This document shows, piece by piece, positions 1-7,033 of a stretch of DNA of 64,000 bases (its first letter is position 1; each line of letters starts with the position of its first letter). The stretch is from positions 17,134 to 81,133 of the forward strand of contig NZ_QLVE01000015.1 of NCBI RefSeq assembly GCF_003331145.1. Reading direction: 5' to 3'. A program made the position numbers and the translations under genes. The notes under the pieces were generated by a model. It was not told the DNA's origin and searched no databases. It was given only the letters and a program-made list of their open reading frames with translations. The DNA is from Exiguobacterium sp. TNDT2 (GTDB taxonomy: Bacteria; Bacillota; Bacilli; Exiguobacteriales; Exiguobacteriaceae).

Positions 1-2
1 AG

Positions 3-857
3 GTTGCGACTGAACTGCTCGCAGAGAAGTGGGACCACATCTTTTTCACCGGATCGACACCGGTCGGGAAAATCGTCATGGAAGCGGCGGCGAAGCATTT
101 GACGCCGGTCACGCTTGAACTCGGCGGGAAATCGCCGGCCATCGTCCATGAGGATGCGAAGATTGACATTGCGGCGAAGCGCATCGCCTGGGGAAAATGG
201 ATGAACGCCGGTCAGACGTGCGTCGCTCCGGACTATGTCCTCGTCCACGAATCAAAACGCGAGGCGTTCCTCGAAGCCATCAAACGCGAGGCGTTCACGA
301 TGTTCGGGAACGGCGTCGGGACGAAGCGGTTCACGCGTATCGTCAACGAGACGCACTTTGACCGCTTGAACGGATATTTGACGGAAGGCGACGTGTTCTT
401 CGGCGGCCAGACGGACCGCAATCAATTGAAGATGGCCCCGACTGTGTTGACAGACATCGAAGAAGACGCGAACGTCATGAAAGATGAGATTTTCGGACCG
501 ATTCTGCCAGTGCTCACGTATCGTCAACTCGACGAAGTGATTGACTTCGTCGCAGCGCGCCCGCATCCGCTCGCGCTCTATTTGTTCACTGAGACGAAAG
601 CGGTGGAGCAGACGGTGATGAAGCATCTCACGTTTGGTGGAGGTTGTGTCAATGATGTGCTCATGCATTTGACGAACCCGAACCTGCCGTTCGGTGGCGT
701 CGGCGAGAGCGGGATGGGCTCGTATCATGGTCGCTACAGCTTCGAGACGTTCAGCCACGCCAAGTCGATTTTGCGCAACACGACGAAATTTGATTTACCG
801 GTTCGTTACCCGAACTTCAAAGGAGCCGAGAAGTTGATTCGACTCGTCTACCGGTGA
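3..857 (+). CDS. Aldehyde dehydrogenase, C-terminal part (gene enters from left edge)
   Basis: Oxidises an aldehyde to the acid with NAD(P)+. Only the last 284 residues are inside the window; the frame is open to the left edge. Visible are the cofactor-domain run FTGSTPVGKIV, the general-base Glu in TLELGGKSP (about residue 39 of the fragment), the catalytic Cys in NAGQTCVAPDY (about residue 73), and the family signature FGGVGESGMGSYHG near the end. The C-terminus resembles the short class-3 aldehyde dehydrogenases such as YwdH of Bacillus, which act on medium-chain or aromatic aldehydes; the substrate cannot be read from sequence. A strong terminator follows directly, so this is the last gene of its transcript. 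Confidence 0.93.
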   Translation, partial: VATELLAEKWDHIFFTGSTPVGKIVMEAAAKHLTPVTLELGGKSPAIVHEDAKIDIAAKRIAWGKWMNAGQTCVAPDYVLVHESKREAFLEAIKREAFTMFGNGVGTKRFTRIVNETHFDRLNGYLTEGDVFFGGQTDRNQLKMAPTVLTDIEEDANVMKDEIFGPILPVLTYRQLDEVIDFVAARPHPLALYLFTETKAVEQTVMKHLTFGGGCVNDVLMHLTNPNLPFGGVGESGMGSYHGRYSFETFSHAKSILRNTTKFDLPVRYPNFKGAEKLIRLVYR

Positions 858-864
858 TTGGATT

Positions 865-894
865 AGACTGCAGAGAGCCTGCAGTCTTTTTTTT
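865..894 (+). terminator. Intrinsic terminator after the aldehyde dehydrogenase
   Basis: Nine-base perfect stem AGACTGCAG/CTGCAGTCT with a five-base loop, followed by eight T. Confidence 0.9.
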
Positions 895-916
895 GTGAAC
901 GAAAAAATTAGAAGAT

Positions 917-969
917 TGTTTGAAATGTCACATACTTTTATGAAAATATTCGATATCCTCCTGTATAAT
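917..969 (+). promoter_or_regulatory. fnr promoter with FNR-like half-site pair
   Basis: A consensus -10 TATAAT lies at 964-969. Upstream, 917-932 reads TGTTT-N6-TCACA against the FNR/CRP consensus TGTGA-N6-TCACA; the right half is perfect and the left half differs at two bases. The dyad centre is about 51 bases before the inferred start, so this is not the classical -41.5 geometry. Autoregulation of fnr is plausible but inferred. No good -35 hexamer is seen. Confidence 0.5.
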
Positions 970-1030
970 GAAGCCATATACCACGTACGAGGCCTGATCA
1001 GGCAAGAGACTAGTGGAGGGAGTAGACAAC

Positions 1031-1741
1031 ATGACGATCAAATGTGGGACGACCCAACCGAACAGCTTCGTTTTCTCACCAGAGACGAAACAGCTTTTAT
1101 TCGAAATGATGACGTTTCAAGACTATTCAAAAGCGAGTATCGTTTGTTGGGAAGGCGAAAAATGCAGTAAATTCTTTTACTTGAAGAGCGGTACCGTCAA
1201 ATTCACGAAGCTGACGAAAAAAGGGAGTTCGCTCATCATGTTCATATACGGCGCTGACGACTTCTTTGGAGAGTTCGACATCGACGAGGTGTTCCCGAGC
1301 TCGTATAGCATCGAGACGACCGAGGACAGTGTCATCGGGTGGATTTCGAAACAACAGATGGATGAGCTCGTGCGTCAAGATGCACAGCTGGCCACGGAGG
1401 TGTTGCGTTGGACATCGATGATGCGCAAACAGTCCGAGATGAAGTTGCGTGACTTGTTGCTCTATGGGAAGCCAGGGGCGCTCGCCTCGACGTTGCTTCG
1501 CATGGCGGCGATGCACGGTGTGGAGGAGCCAGAGGGGGTCACAGTTCCGACACATCCGTCAGATGGCGAACTCGGACAATTGATTGGTGCACCGCGCGAA
1601 ACGGTCAATCGAATGATGAATCAGTGGCGTAAAGAAGGTGTGATCACGACGACCTCGACGTCGATGGTGTTGCATGACATCGATTTCCTAAAAGAGCTAT
1701 GCTATTGCGAAGGCTGTCCCGCCGGAATTTGCCGGCTTTGA
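1031..1741 (+). CDS. fnr: Fnr, oxygen-sensing Crp/Fnr-family regulator with C-terminal Fe-S ligands
   Basis: Transcription factor that senses oxygen loss through a 4Fe-4S cluster and switches on anaerobic genes. An N-terminal cyclic-nucleotide-like beta roll (about 20-120) leads into a dimerisation helix and a winged helix with recognition segment GAPRETVNRMMNQWRKEG. The C-terminus carries C-x2-C-x4-C (Cys226, Cys229, Cys234), almost the same spacing and numbering as the cluster ligands of B. subtilis Fnr (227/230/235), and Asp141, its fourth ligand, is at the same number. The start is ATG 1031 behind SD GGAGGG at 1015-1020; an in-frame GTG at 1013 has no SD. Its position next to the oxidase genes fits an oxygen-regulation role. 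Confidence 0.93.
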   Translation: MTIKCGTTQPNSFVFSPETKQLLFEMMTFQDYSKASIVCWEGEKCSKFFYLKSGTVKFTKLTKKGSSLIMFIYGADDFFGEFDIDEVFPSSYSIETTEDSVIGWISKQQMDELVRQDAQLATEVLRWTSMMRKQSEMKLRDLLLYGKPGALASTLLRMAAMHGVEEPEGVTVPTHPSDGELGQLIGAPRETVNRMMNQWRKEGVITTTSTSMVLHDIDFLKELCYCEGCPAGICRL

Positions 1742-1894
1742 GTTTGCGTTCATAAGCATTGAAAAACGCGCGGCGTCACAACATGAGCACATGAACAGGT
1801 GATTGGACCGACTAATGTCGGAGCGATTGCCTTTTTGTATGCCTTTTTTCGAAATGTGAACTTTATGTGTGGAAACTACGCAAATTTGATGTGA
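1742..1894 (+). other. fnr-cba intergenic region, possible weak terminator
   Basis: A short stem CCGAC-TAAT-GTCGG at about 1810-1823 is followed, after a gap, by a run of five T near 1832. The stem is short and the T run is offset, so termination here is uncertain. Nothing else is recognised before the operator palindrome starting at 1895. Confidence 0.3.
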
Positions 1895-1957
1895 TTGTCA
1901 CTTTTGAAGTGACAAATGTCACATATTAATCAGTGCCCCTTTTCATACAATAAAAGT
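1895..1957 (+). promoter_or_regulatory. Oxidase operon promoter with FNR box near -41.5
   Basis: Site 1908-1923 reads AGTGA-CAAATG-TCACA, one base from the FNR consensus. A -10 TACAAT is at 1946-1951, giving a start near 1957 and placing the dyad centre (1915.5) 41-43 bases upstream, the class II activator position. There is no recognisable -35, as expected of an activated promoter. The site overlaps a second perfect palindrome at 1895-1915 with arms TTGTCACTT and AAGTGACAA. Control by Fnr is inferred. Confidence 0.65.
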
Positions 1958-1985
1958 GGAAATCAAAGGGAAAGGGGTCCTTCAC

Positions 1986-2105
1986 GTGGAGAAAAACGAT
2001 GGACAAGAACCGAACTTAAAAGGCACGTTCACATCGGTCATGATTGTCGCTGGCGTCATCATTGCCATGTGGTCGTCAGTCTTTTACTTATTTGTGACAC
2101 GATAA
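1986..2105 (+). CDS. ba3-type cytochrome c oxidase subunit IIa, single-helix small subunit
   Basis: A 39-residue protein: a short charged N-terminus (VEKNDGQEPNLKGT), one transmembrane helix (about 16-37, rich in V, I, A, with W and F) and the end FVTR. Size, topology and position match the subunit IIa family (CbaD) of ba3 oxidases, a single helix that packs in the place of the missing first helix of subunit II. Start GTG 1986 follows SD AAAGGGG. It lies 22 bases before the subunit II gene and is the first gene of the oxidase operon. Such genes are often missed because of their length. Confidence 0.8.
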   Translation: MEKNDGQEPNLKGTFTSVMIVAGVIIAMWSSVFYLFVTR

Positions 2106-2127
2106 CGAGCAAGAGGAGGGAAGCACG

Positions 2128-2598
2128 ATGCATATTCATAAACTTGAAAAGTATTGGTTAGTATTCGGCATCATTTTATTAGGTGTGTTTTTAACCGTGC
2201 TCGGTATCTCTGCGTTTGCGGCAGGGAATCAACCGGCTTCGGACGCCGATTTGATCGACCCGTCAAAAGTGCATCAAACCGCGCCGTTCGACAAACCGGG
2301 ACTTCATAAAATCGGTGACAACGAGTATGAGCTCGTCATGGTCGCCCAAGCGTTCACGTTCACGCCGGGCAATGTGGAAATTCCAAAAGGTGCAAAAGTC
2401 ACATTTCTCGTCACCTCACCGGACGTCGTCCACGGGTTCCAATTGACGGGGACTCCGGTCAACATGATGGTCGTACCCGGCCACATCAACTCGCTCACGT
2501 ATACGTTTGACGAGGCAGGCGAGTTCTTGATTCTGTGTAACGAATATTGTGGGACCGGCCATCATATGATGGCGACAAAAATTAAGGTGGTGGACTAA
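2128..2598 (+). CDS. ba3-type cytochrome c oxidase subunit II (CuA domain)
   Basis: Carries the dinuclear CuA centre that takes electrons from cytochrome c. There is one N-terminal membrane helix (about 10-32), then a cupredoxin domain facing outside. The CuA ligand set is complete: His102 in VVHGFQL and C-x-E-x-x-x-C-x-x-x-H-x-x-M as Cys137, Glu139, Cys141, His145, Met148 (CNEYCGTGHHMM). At 156 residues it has the short ba3/CbaB form with a single helix rather than the two-helix caa3 form. SD GAGGAGGGA precedes the ATG. Its stop codon abuts the ATG of subunit I, so translation is probably coupled. Confidence 0.92.
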   Translation: MHIHKLEKYWLVFGIILLGVFLTVLGISAFAAGNQPASDADLIDPSKVHQTAPFDKPGLHKIGDNEYELVMVAQAFTFTPGNVEIPKGAKVTFLVTSPDVVHGFQLTGTPVNMMVVPGHINSLTYTFDEAGEFLILCNEYCGTGHHMMATKIKVVD

Positions 2599-4284
2599 AT
2601 GAATGACGTAGCCTCAAAACTAAAGCAATGGGAGATGGAACGCGGCGTACCGGTACCGAGTATCGGGGCCAAAGAAGCGCGCCTCGCCTATGCCCATGTC
2701 GTCATCTCGGTCCTAGCCGTCTTGATCGGCGGTTTGGCTGGACTCATGCAGACGCTTATCCGGACGGGTGTCATCCCGGAAGTGTTCGGCTATTATCAAC
2801 TGTTGACCGCGCACGGCATCATGCTCGGTCTCGTCTTCACGACGATGTTCATCATCGGTCTGCTTTACGCGCTCCTCGCCAAGTCGTTCGGACGTTTTGA
2901 GTCGTTCCCGACCCGGGTCGCCTGGCTCGGATTTTGGATGATCATCGCCGGAGCCGTGCTGGTCACGATCATGGTACTCGCCAATAAAGCGACCGTTTTG
3001 TATACGTTCTATGCGCCGCTCATGGCCGATCCGGTGTTCTATATCGGCCTCGTCTTGTTCGTCGTCGGCACATGGTTGTCTGCGTTCGCCATGTTCCGCA
3101 TGTATGCAGACTATAAACGGGAGAACCCAGGTGTTCACCCGCCGCTTCCGGCGTATATGAGTGTCATGACGATGCTCTTATGGGTCATCGCTACGCTCGG
3201 TGTCGCCGGGACGATTTTGTTCCAGCTGCTACCGCTCTCGCTCGGATGGAAAGATACGGTCGGGATCGAGTTGTCACGGACGTTGTTCTGGTACTTCGGG
3301 CACCCGCTCGTCTATTTCTGGCTCATGCCGGCCTATATCGTCTGGTATACGGTCGTGCCGAAAGTCATCGGCGGAAAGATTTTCTCAGATGCACTCGCCC
3401 GGATGGTGTTCCTCTTGTTCCTCTTATTCTCGTTCCCGGTCGGTTTCCACCACCAATTGACAGAGCCGGGAATTGAGCCGTTTTGGAAGTTCGTTCAAGT
3501 CATCTTGACGTTCCTCGTCGTCATCCCGTCGTTTATGACGGCATTCTCGCTGTTTGCGACGTTCGAACTTCGCGGTCGTGCCCTCGGTGCTCGCGGGTTA
3601 TTCGGTTGGGTCAAGAAGATGCCATATGGGGATGTCCGTTTCCTCGCGCCGTTCGTCGGGATGTTGTTCTTCATTCCAGCCGGGGCCGGTGGGATCATCA
3701 ACGCGTCGCACCAATTGAACGCCATGGTCCACAACACGCTCTGGGTCACAGGTCACTTCCATATCACGGTCGGTACGGCAGTCGCGTTGACGTTCTTCGG
3801 GACGGCGTATTGGCTCGTACCGGTACTGCGCGGTCGTACTCTCACGAAATCGATGAACCGACTCGGATTGATTCAAACGGGAACGTGGGCGTTCGGGATG
3901 TCAATCATGTCTTACGCGATGCATATCTCAGGCCTTCAAGGTAACCCGCGTCGGACCGGTCCGGCGACGTACTTCTCCGACGCACTCACGCGCGAATGGA
4001 TTCCATACCATATCGCTATGGCGATCGGCGGGACGATCCTGTTGATCTCGGTCCTCATCTTCGTCTATTCGATGTTCAATTTGTCGTTCCTCGCGCCGAA
4101 AGGAGAAGAAGAGTTTCCGCTCGCTGAGACGGAAGAGGCGGCGATGGAGACGCCACGTTTCTTCGAGAATTGGAAGCTATGGATCACTGTCACGTTCGTA
4201 TTGATCGCGTTCGCCTATACGATCCCGATTTGGCACTTGATTGAAAGTGCGCCTCCGGGAGCGAAAGGTTGGGTGCTCTGGTAA
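2599..4284 (+). CDS. ba3-type cytochrome c oxidase subunit I
   Basis: Catalytic subunit of a B-family haem-copper oxidase; reduces O2 to water and pumps protons. 561 residues, about 13 membrane helices. Visible ligands: low-spin haem His in LTAHGIMLGLVF; CuB His and the cross-linked Tyr in FGHPLVYFWLMPAYIVWY; the CuB His pair in VGFHHQLTEPG; and the high-spin and low-spin haem His in VTGHFHITVG. The D-channel motif of A-type enzymes is absent, as is normal for ba3 oxidases. These enzymes have high oxygen affinity and work at low oxygen, which fits the Fnr-type promoter and the fnr gene beside it. No subunit III or IV gene follows. Confidence 0.95.
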   Translation: MNDVASKLKQWEMERGVPVPSIGAKEARLAYAHVVISVLAVLIGGLAGLMQTLIRTGVIPEVFGYYQLLTAHGIMLGLVFTTMFIIGLLYALLAKSFGRFESFPTRVAWLGFWMIIAGAVLVTIMVLANKATVLYTFYAPLMADPVFYIGLVLFVVGTWLSAFAMFRMYADYKRENPGVHPPLPAYMSVMTMLLWVIATLGVAGTILFQLLPLSLGWKDTVGIELSRTLFWYFGHPLVYFWLMPAYIVWYTVVPKVIGGKIFSDALARMVFLLFLLFSFPVGFHHQLTEPGIEPFWKFVQVILTFLVVIPSFMTAFSLFATFELRGRALGARGLFGWVKKMPYGDVRFLAPFVGMLFFIPAGAGGIINASHQLNAMVHNTLWVTGHFHITVGTAVALTFFGTAYWLVPVLRGRTLTKSMNRLGLIQTGTWAFGMSIMSYAMHISGLQGNPRRTGPATYFSDALTREWIPYHIAMAIGGTILLISVLIFVYSMFNLSFLAPKGEEEFPLAETEEAAMETPRFFENWKLWITVTFVLIAFAYTIPIWHLIESAPPGAKGWVLW

Positions 4285-4289
4285 ACTGA

Positions 4290-4323
4290 AGTCAGCCCTG
4301 TGTTTTAGGGCTGACTTTTTTTG
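4290..4323 (+). terminator. Terminator of the ba3 oxidase operon
   Basis: Stem AGTCAGCCCT/AGGGCTGACT, seven-base loop, then eight T. Confidence 0.93.
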
Positions 4324-4363
4324 TAGGCAGGAGATGAGGAAATGGGCACTTTACATTTATTCG

Positions 4364-4393
4364 AAAAAGAGGCAGCGCGCGCTGCCTCTTTTT
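4364..4393 (-). terminator. Terminator palindrome at the end of the 4392-5033 gene
   Basis: Perfect palindrome with arms AAAAAGAGGCAGCGC and its complement, flanked by A and T runs, so it could work in both directions. It serves the leftward helicase operon and may back up the oxidase terminator. Confidence 0.85.
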
Positions 4394-5033
4394 ACGTAAT
4401 CGGTTTTGGGATGATGACCCCTTCTTCTAAATCGAGTAACATGTCGATCAGTTCCGCACAAAACTCGGGGAACTGGTCGAGGAACGCTCCTGGACCGACC
4501 TCATCGGTGAAGTCGATATACAGGTCTGAAACGTTACCGGCCATTTTCGCCGGGAGGGCGAGGAATGCCGACCCGAAGCGCCAGTTGCCGCGGATATCGA
4601 GCAATTTGCCGAGCATCACATCGCCCGGTTCACGAGCCTCCGGAAGCATCACTTTGTAAATCTCTTTCGTCTCCCAGTCGCGTAAACCGTCCTCGGTCAC
4701 TTCGAAGACCGAGCAGCGCGGGACCGCCAAGCCCCGAAGCGCGTGATAGAGGGCGGGGGACATGTCGGCCTTATGGTCCGCCAAGTAGCGGCCGTGCGGC
4801 GTCATCCCGTCTTCGTCCGTCTCGAAGAAGACGGCCCAGTCGATGAATAAGTCACGGAATAGCTCCGCGTCTTTCAAGTGCCACGTGCCTTCCGAGGCGA
4901 TTTCTTGTATATAGTTCGTCCATTGCGTGCTGCGCGCGAGCGCGGCTTGCTCATATAACTTTTTCAGCTCGGCCAGCAATTCGGACTCTTCTACGAGCAA
5001 AGGGAATGGAATTACTTTCCGGTCTTTTTTCAT
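4392..5033 (-). CDS. Conserved hypothetical protein, 213 aa
   Basis: Not recognised. A soluble, acidic, mostly helical protein without signal peptide or membrane segment. The N-terminal half looks helical (SELLAELKKLYEQAALARSTQW); the middle has aromatic and acidic stretches (FRDLFIDWAVFFETDEDGMTPHGRYL); the C-terminus is a leucine- and acid-rich helix (EFCAELIDMLLDLEEG). No catalytic motif is evident. Its ATG overlaps the stop codon of the upstream DEAD-box helicase gene by four bases (ATGA), so the two are translationally coupled and probably work in the same setting, perhaps RNA metabolism. That link rests on position only. Confidence 0.75.
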   Translation of the reverse strand: MKKDRKVIPFPLLVEESELLAELKKLYEQAALARSTQWTNYIQEIASEGTWHLKDAELFRDLFIDWAVFFETDEDGMTPHGRYLADHKADMSPALYHALRGLAVPRCSVFEVTEDGLRDWETKEIYKVMLPEAREPGDVMLGKLLDIRGNWRFGSAFLALPAKMAGNVSDLYIDFTDEVGPGAFLDQFPEFCAELIDMLLDLEEGVIIPKPIT

Positions 5034-6196
5034 CGCCGTGGTCCTCGTTTGTTCTCAGGACGCTTGACGACCGGCGGTTTATCCTCGATTCGTTTCTCGA
5101 TGACGTCACCACGGTAAATCTCGAGTTCTTTCAATTCGACGCCGAGTTGACGGGCGAACGATTTCAAATGGGTCAAATCTTCATCCGTCACGAGCGAGAG
5201 GACCGTCCCAGCCGCATTGCCGCGTGCCGTCCGGCCTGAGCGGTGAATAAAGTCATCGATTGATTCTGGCAAGTCGAAGTGGACGACGTGCGTCACTTCC
5301 TCGATATCGAGACCACGGGCTGCGAGGCCAGTCGTGATGAGGAGCGGGTAGTCGCCTTTGCGGAACTCACGAAGTGTTTCGACACGTTCGCGCTTTCCTT
5401 TCAAGCTGTCGAGCATGCGATAGTTCACTTTCATCTTGTCGAGCTCGCCTTTCAACGGTGGCAAGAACGACCGGTTGTTGATGAAAGCGAGCGCTTTGAC
5501 GTTGTCGACGTGCGACAGGCGGCGGAGCAACTCTGGTTTATACCGGCGCGTCGTCAACATGTAGCCATAGGTGACTTGTGCGCTTACCGCCCGCTCGATT
5601 TTCACGTGGGCCGGTTCGTTCAAGAATGGGGCAGCCCAAGCTTGAAGCGTGTCTGTGAGTGTCGCCGAGACGAGGGCGATTTGATGTTCATGCGCCGTGT
5701 GCTTGATGATCCGTTCGGCAGATTCTGTCAAACCGCTATCGATAATTTGGTCGGCTTCGTCGAGAACGATTGTATGCGTCTCGTGAAGTTTTAACTTTTT
5801 CTTTTCAATGAGTTCGACGAGTCGGCCCGGTGTCCCGACAATTAAATGAGGTTTTTTCTTCAAGCGATCGATTTGACGTTTCAACTCGACGCCACCGATG
5901 AACGAAGCGATGCGGACGTCACCTTTCTCGGTGAAGCGTTGCGCGACCGTTTGAATCTGCATGACGAGTTCACGCGTCGGCGCGACGATGACGACTTGGA
6001 TGCGATCGTTCGAAGCGTCGATTTTTTCGATGGCGGGTAATAAGTAAGCAAGCGTCTTCCCGGTACCTGTCGGCGCTTCAATCGTGACGTCTTTTCCGTC
6101 AAGAAGAAGCGGGAAGGCTTCAGCTTGGACCGGCATTGGTTCAGTAAAGCCAAGGCGATCCCAGGCTTCGTTAATAAATGGTTTTGTAAAATTCAT
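5030..6196 (-). CDS. yfmL: DEAD-box RNA helicase, YfmL type
   Basis: ATP-dependent RNA helicase; in B. subtilis YfmL takes part in 50S ribosome maturation. 388 residues, the minimal two-RecA-domain form: Q motif region (FTEPMPVQAE, about 17-26), Walker A APTGTGKT at 41-48, APTRELV, GGVELK, TPGR, DEAD as VLDEADQI near 145, SAT, and in domain 2 TTGLAARGLDIEEVTHV and HRSGRTARG. The tail is short and basic (ENKRGPRR), unlike the long RGG tail of CshA elsewhere in the window. Length and local identity fit YfmL better than CshA or CshB. It is the first gene of a two-gene operon with the hypothetical gene after it. Confidence 0.88.
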   Translation of the reverse strand: MNFTKPFINEAWDRLGFTEPMPVQAEAFPLLLDGKDVTIEAPTGTGKTLAYLLPAIEKIDASNDRIQVVIVAPTRELVMQIQTVAQRFTEKGDVRIASFIGGVELKRQIDRLKKKPHLIVGTPGRLVELIEKKKLKLHETHTIVLDEADQIIDSGLTESAERIIKHTAHEHQIALVSATLTDTLQAWAAPFLNEPAHVKIERAVSAQVTYGYMLTTRRYKPELLRRLSHVDNVKALAFINNRSFLPPLKGELDKMKVNYRMLDSLKGKRERVETLREFRKGDYPLLITTGLAARGLDIEEVTHVVHFDLPESIDDFIHRSGRTARGNAAGTVLSLVTDEDLTHLKSFARQLGVELKELEIYRGDVIEKRIEDKPPVVKRPENKRGPRR

Positions 6197-6250
6197 ATCA
6201 ATTCTCCTTATCGTGGGGCAAAAACAAAGGAAGCATAAGTGCTCCCTGTC

Positions 6251-6673
6251 TTAGATATAGCGAACATGTTCAGTATCTTGGTCGAATGAAGAACGGAGTG
6301 TCTGTGTGAACGTCTGTCCGTCCTCGATGAGTTTGATGTGCACATCGATCTGGTCAGCCGACGCCTCGACGCCTTCGACGGTGAAGCCTTGATACACACG
6401 ATACTGCAATTCTTTCGTCAACCGTTCGTATGAAGCGAGCTCTGGATACGTCGCTGCCACGTCAATCGGGCGCGAGATGAGAGCGAAGAGCAAGTGATCG
6501 CGGTAGTCGATGAAATCCTCGTTTTCGATGTCGTCGTCAAACCGAATCCAAAAACCTGCGTCTTCAAATTCTGTGATGAATCCGTCACGTTGTTCACCGT
6601 TTTCCTCTACTTTAAGAGAGATGCGGTCACCGGTCTTTAAGTCGTGAGCGGCTGTCAATAATTCGTACGTCAT
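6251..6673 (-). CDS. Hypothetical protein, 140 aa
   Basis: Not recognised. Soluble and acidic. The first 60 residues are beta-rich and resemble a small barrel (TGDRISLKVEENGEQRDGF followed by GFWIRFDDDIE); the second half is mixed alpha/beta with TYPELASYERLTKELQYRVYQG. There is no signal peptide, membrane helix or metal motif. SD GGAAGGGG precedes the ATG. It stands alone, 54 bases upstream of the yfmL start on the same strand, so joint transcription is possible; no terminator is evident in that gap. Confidence 0.7.
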   Translation of the reverse strand: MTYELLTAAHDLKTGDRISLKVEENGEQRDGFITEFEDAGFWIRFDDDIENEDFIDYRDHLLFALISRPIDVAATYPELASYERLTKELQYRVYQGFTVEGVEASADQIDVHIKLIEDGQTFTQTLRSSFDQDTEHVRYI

Positions 6674-6755
6674 GGGAAGAACCCCTTCCTCTTCTACAAT
6701 GTTCTGCCTTCATTGTGTCCGATATAAGGCAAAAATTCAAGTTCTATCCCCGAGG

Positions 6756-6771
6756 TGTGAGGTACATCACT
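6756..6771 (+). promoter_or_regulatory. FNR-like box upstream of pflB
   Basis: Reads TGTGA-GGTACA-TCACT, one base from the FNR consensus. A TATAAT follows at 6782-6787, but the dyad centre would then be only about 30 bases before the start. The site also lies upstream of the leftward 6251-6673 gene, so the regulated gene is uncertain; pflB is the biologically expected target. Confidence 0.55.
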
Positions 6772-6851
6772 CTAAAAACTGTATAATTCGTCACAACCGA
6801 TTTAAAATGATACAGAAATGAGTTAAATCCTGGCACAACAAGACTTATCTG

Positions 6852-6901
6852 TTTCAGAAGGAAGAGTGTTTGCATTATAACAGTATTCGAAGCGCTTACA
6901 A
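6852..6901 (+). promoter_or_regulatory. pflB promoter with overlapping cre-like site
   Basis: A possible -10 TATAAC (6876-6881) with TTTCAG 18 bases upstream gives a start near 6887. The 16 bases at 6886-6901 match the CcpA cre consensus WTGNAANCGNWNNCWW except for one position (C in place of G), and the core AAGCGCTT is palindromic. A cre over the start point would repress when sugar is plentiful. Confidence 0.5.
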
Positions 6902-6929
6902 AAACGGCTTTATGCCAATGTTCATGAGA

Positions 6930-6947
6930 TTGTTACAACTTTCACAA
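6930..6947 (+). promoter_or_regulatory. Candidate Rex (NADH-sensing) operator before pflB
   Basis: The 18 bases match the Rex consensus TTGTGAAATATTTCACAA at 14 positions, with a perfect right half TTTCACAA. Rex represses fermentation genes, including pfl, when NADH is low. The same bases also read as an FNR-type site (TGTTA-N6-TCACA). A second similar element, TGTTC-N6-TCACG, lies at 6963-6978. Regulator identity is inferred. Confidence 0.5.
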
Positions 6948-7033
6948 GAATGTAAAACAAAATGTTCACGTTTTCACGTACACTCAACTTATAGAAAGCA
7001 CGCAGTTATCTCAACTATGAGGAGTGACCCAAA

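Noticed and set aside
252..758. Long antisense frame inside the aldehyde dehydrogenase
   Set aside because: Shadow of the real gene; no SD and no protein-like composition. The same applies to many other antisense frames in G+C-rich genes here.
1810..1836. Terminator after fnr
   Set aside because: The stem is only five base pairs and the T run is not adjacent; kept only as a remark.
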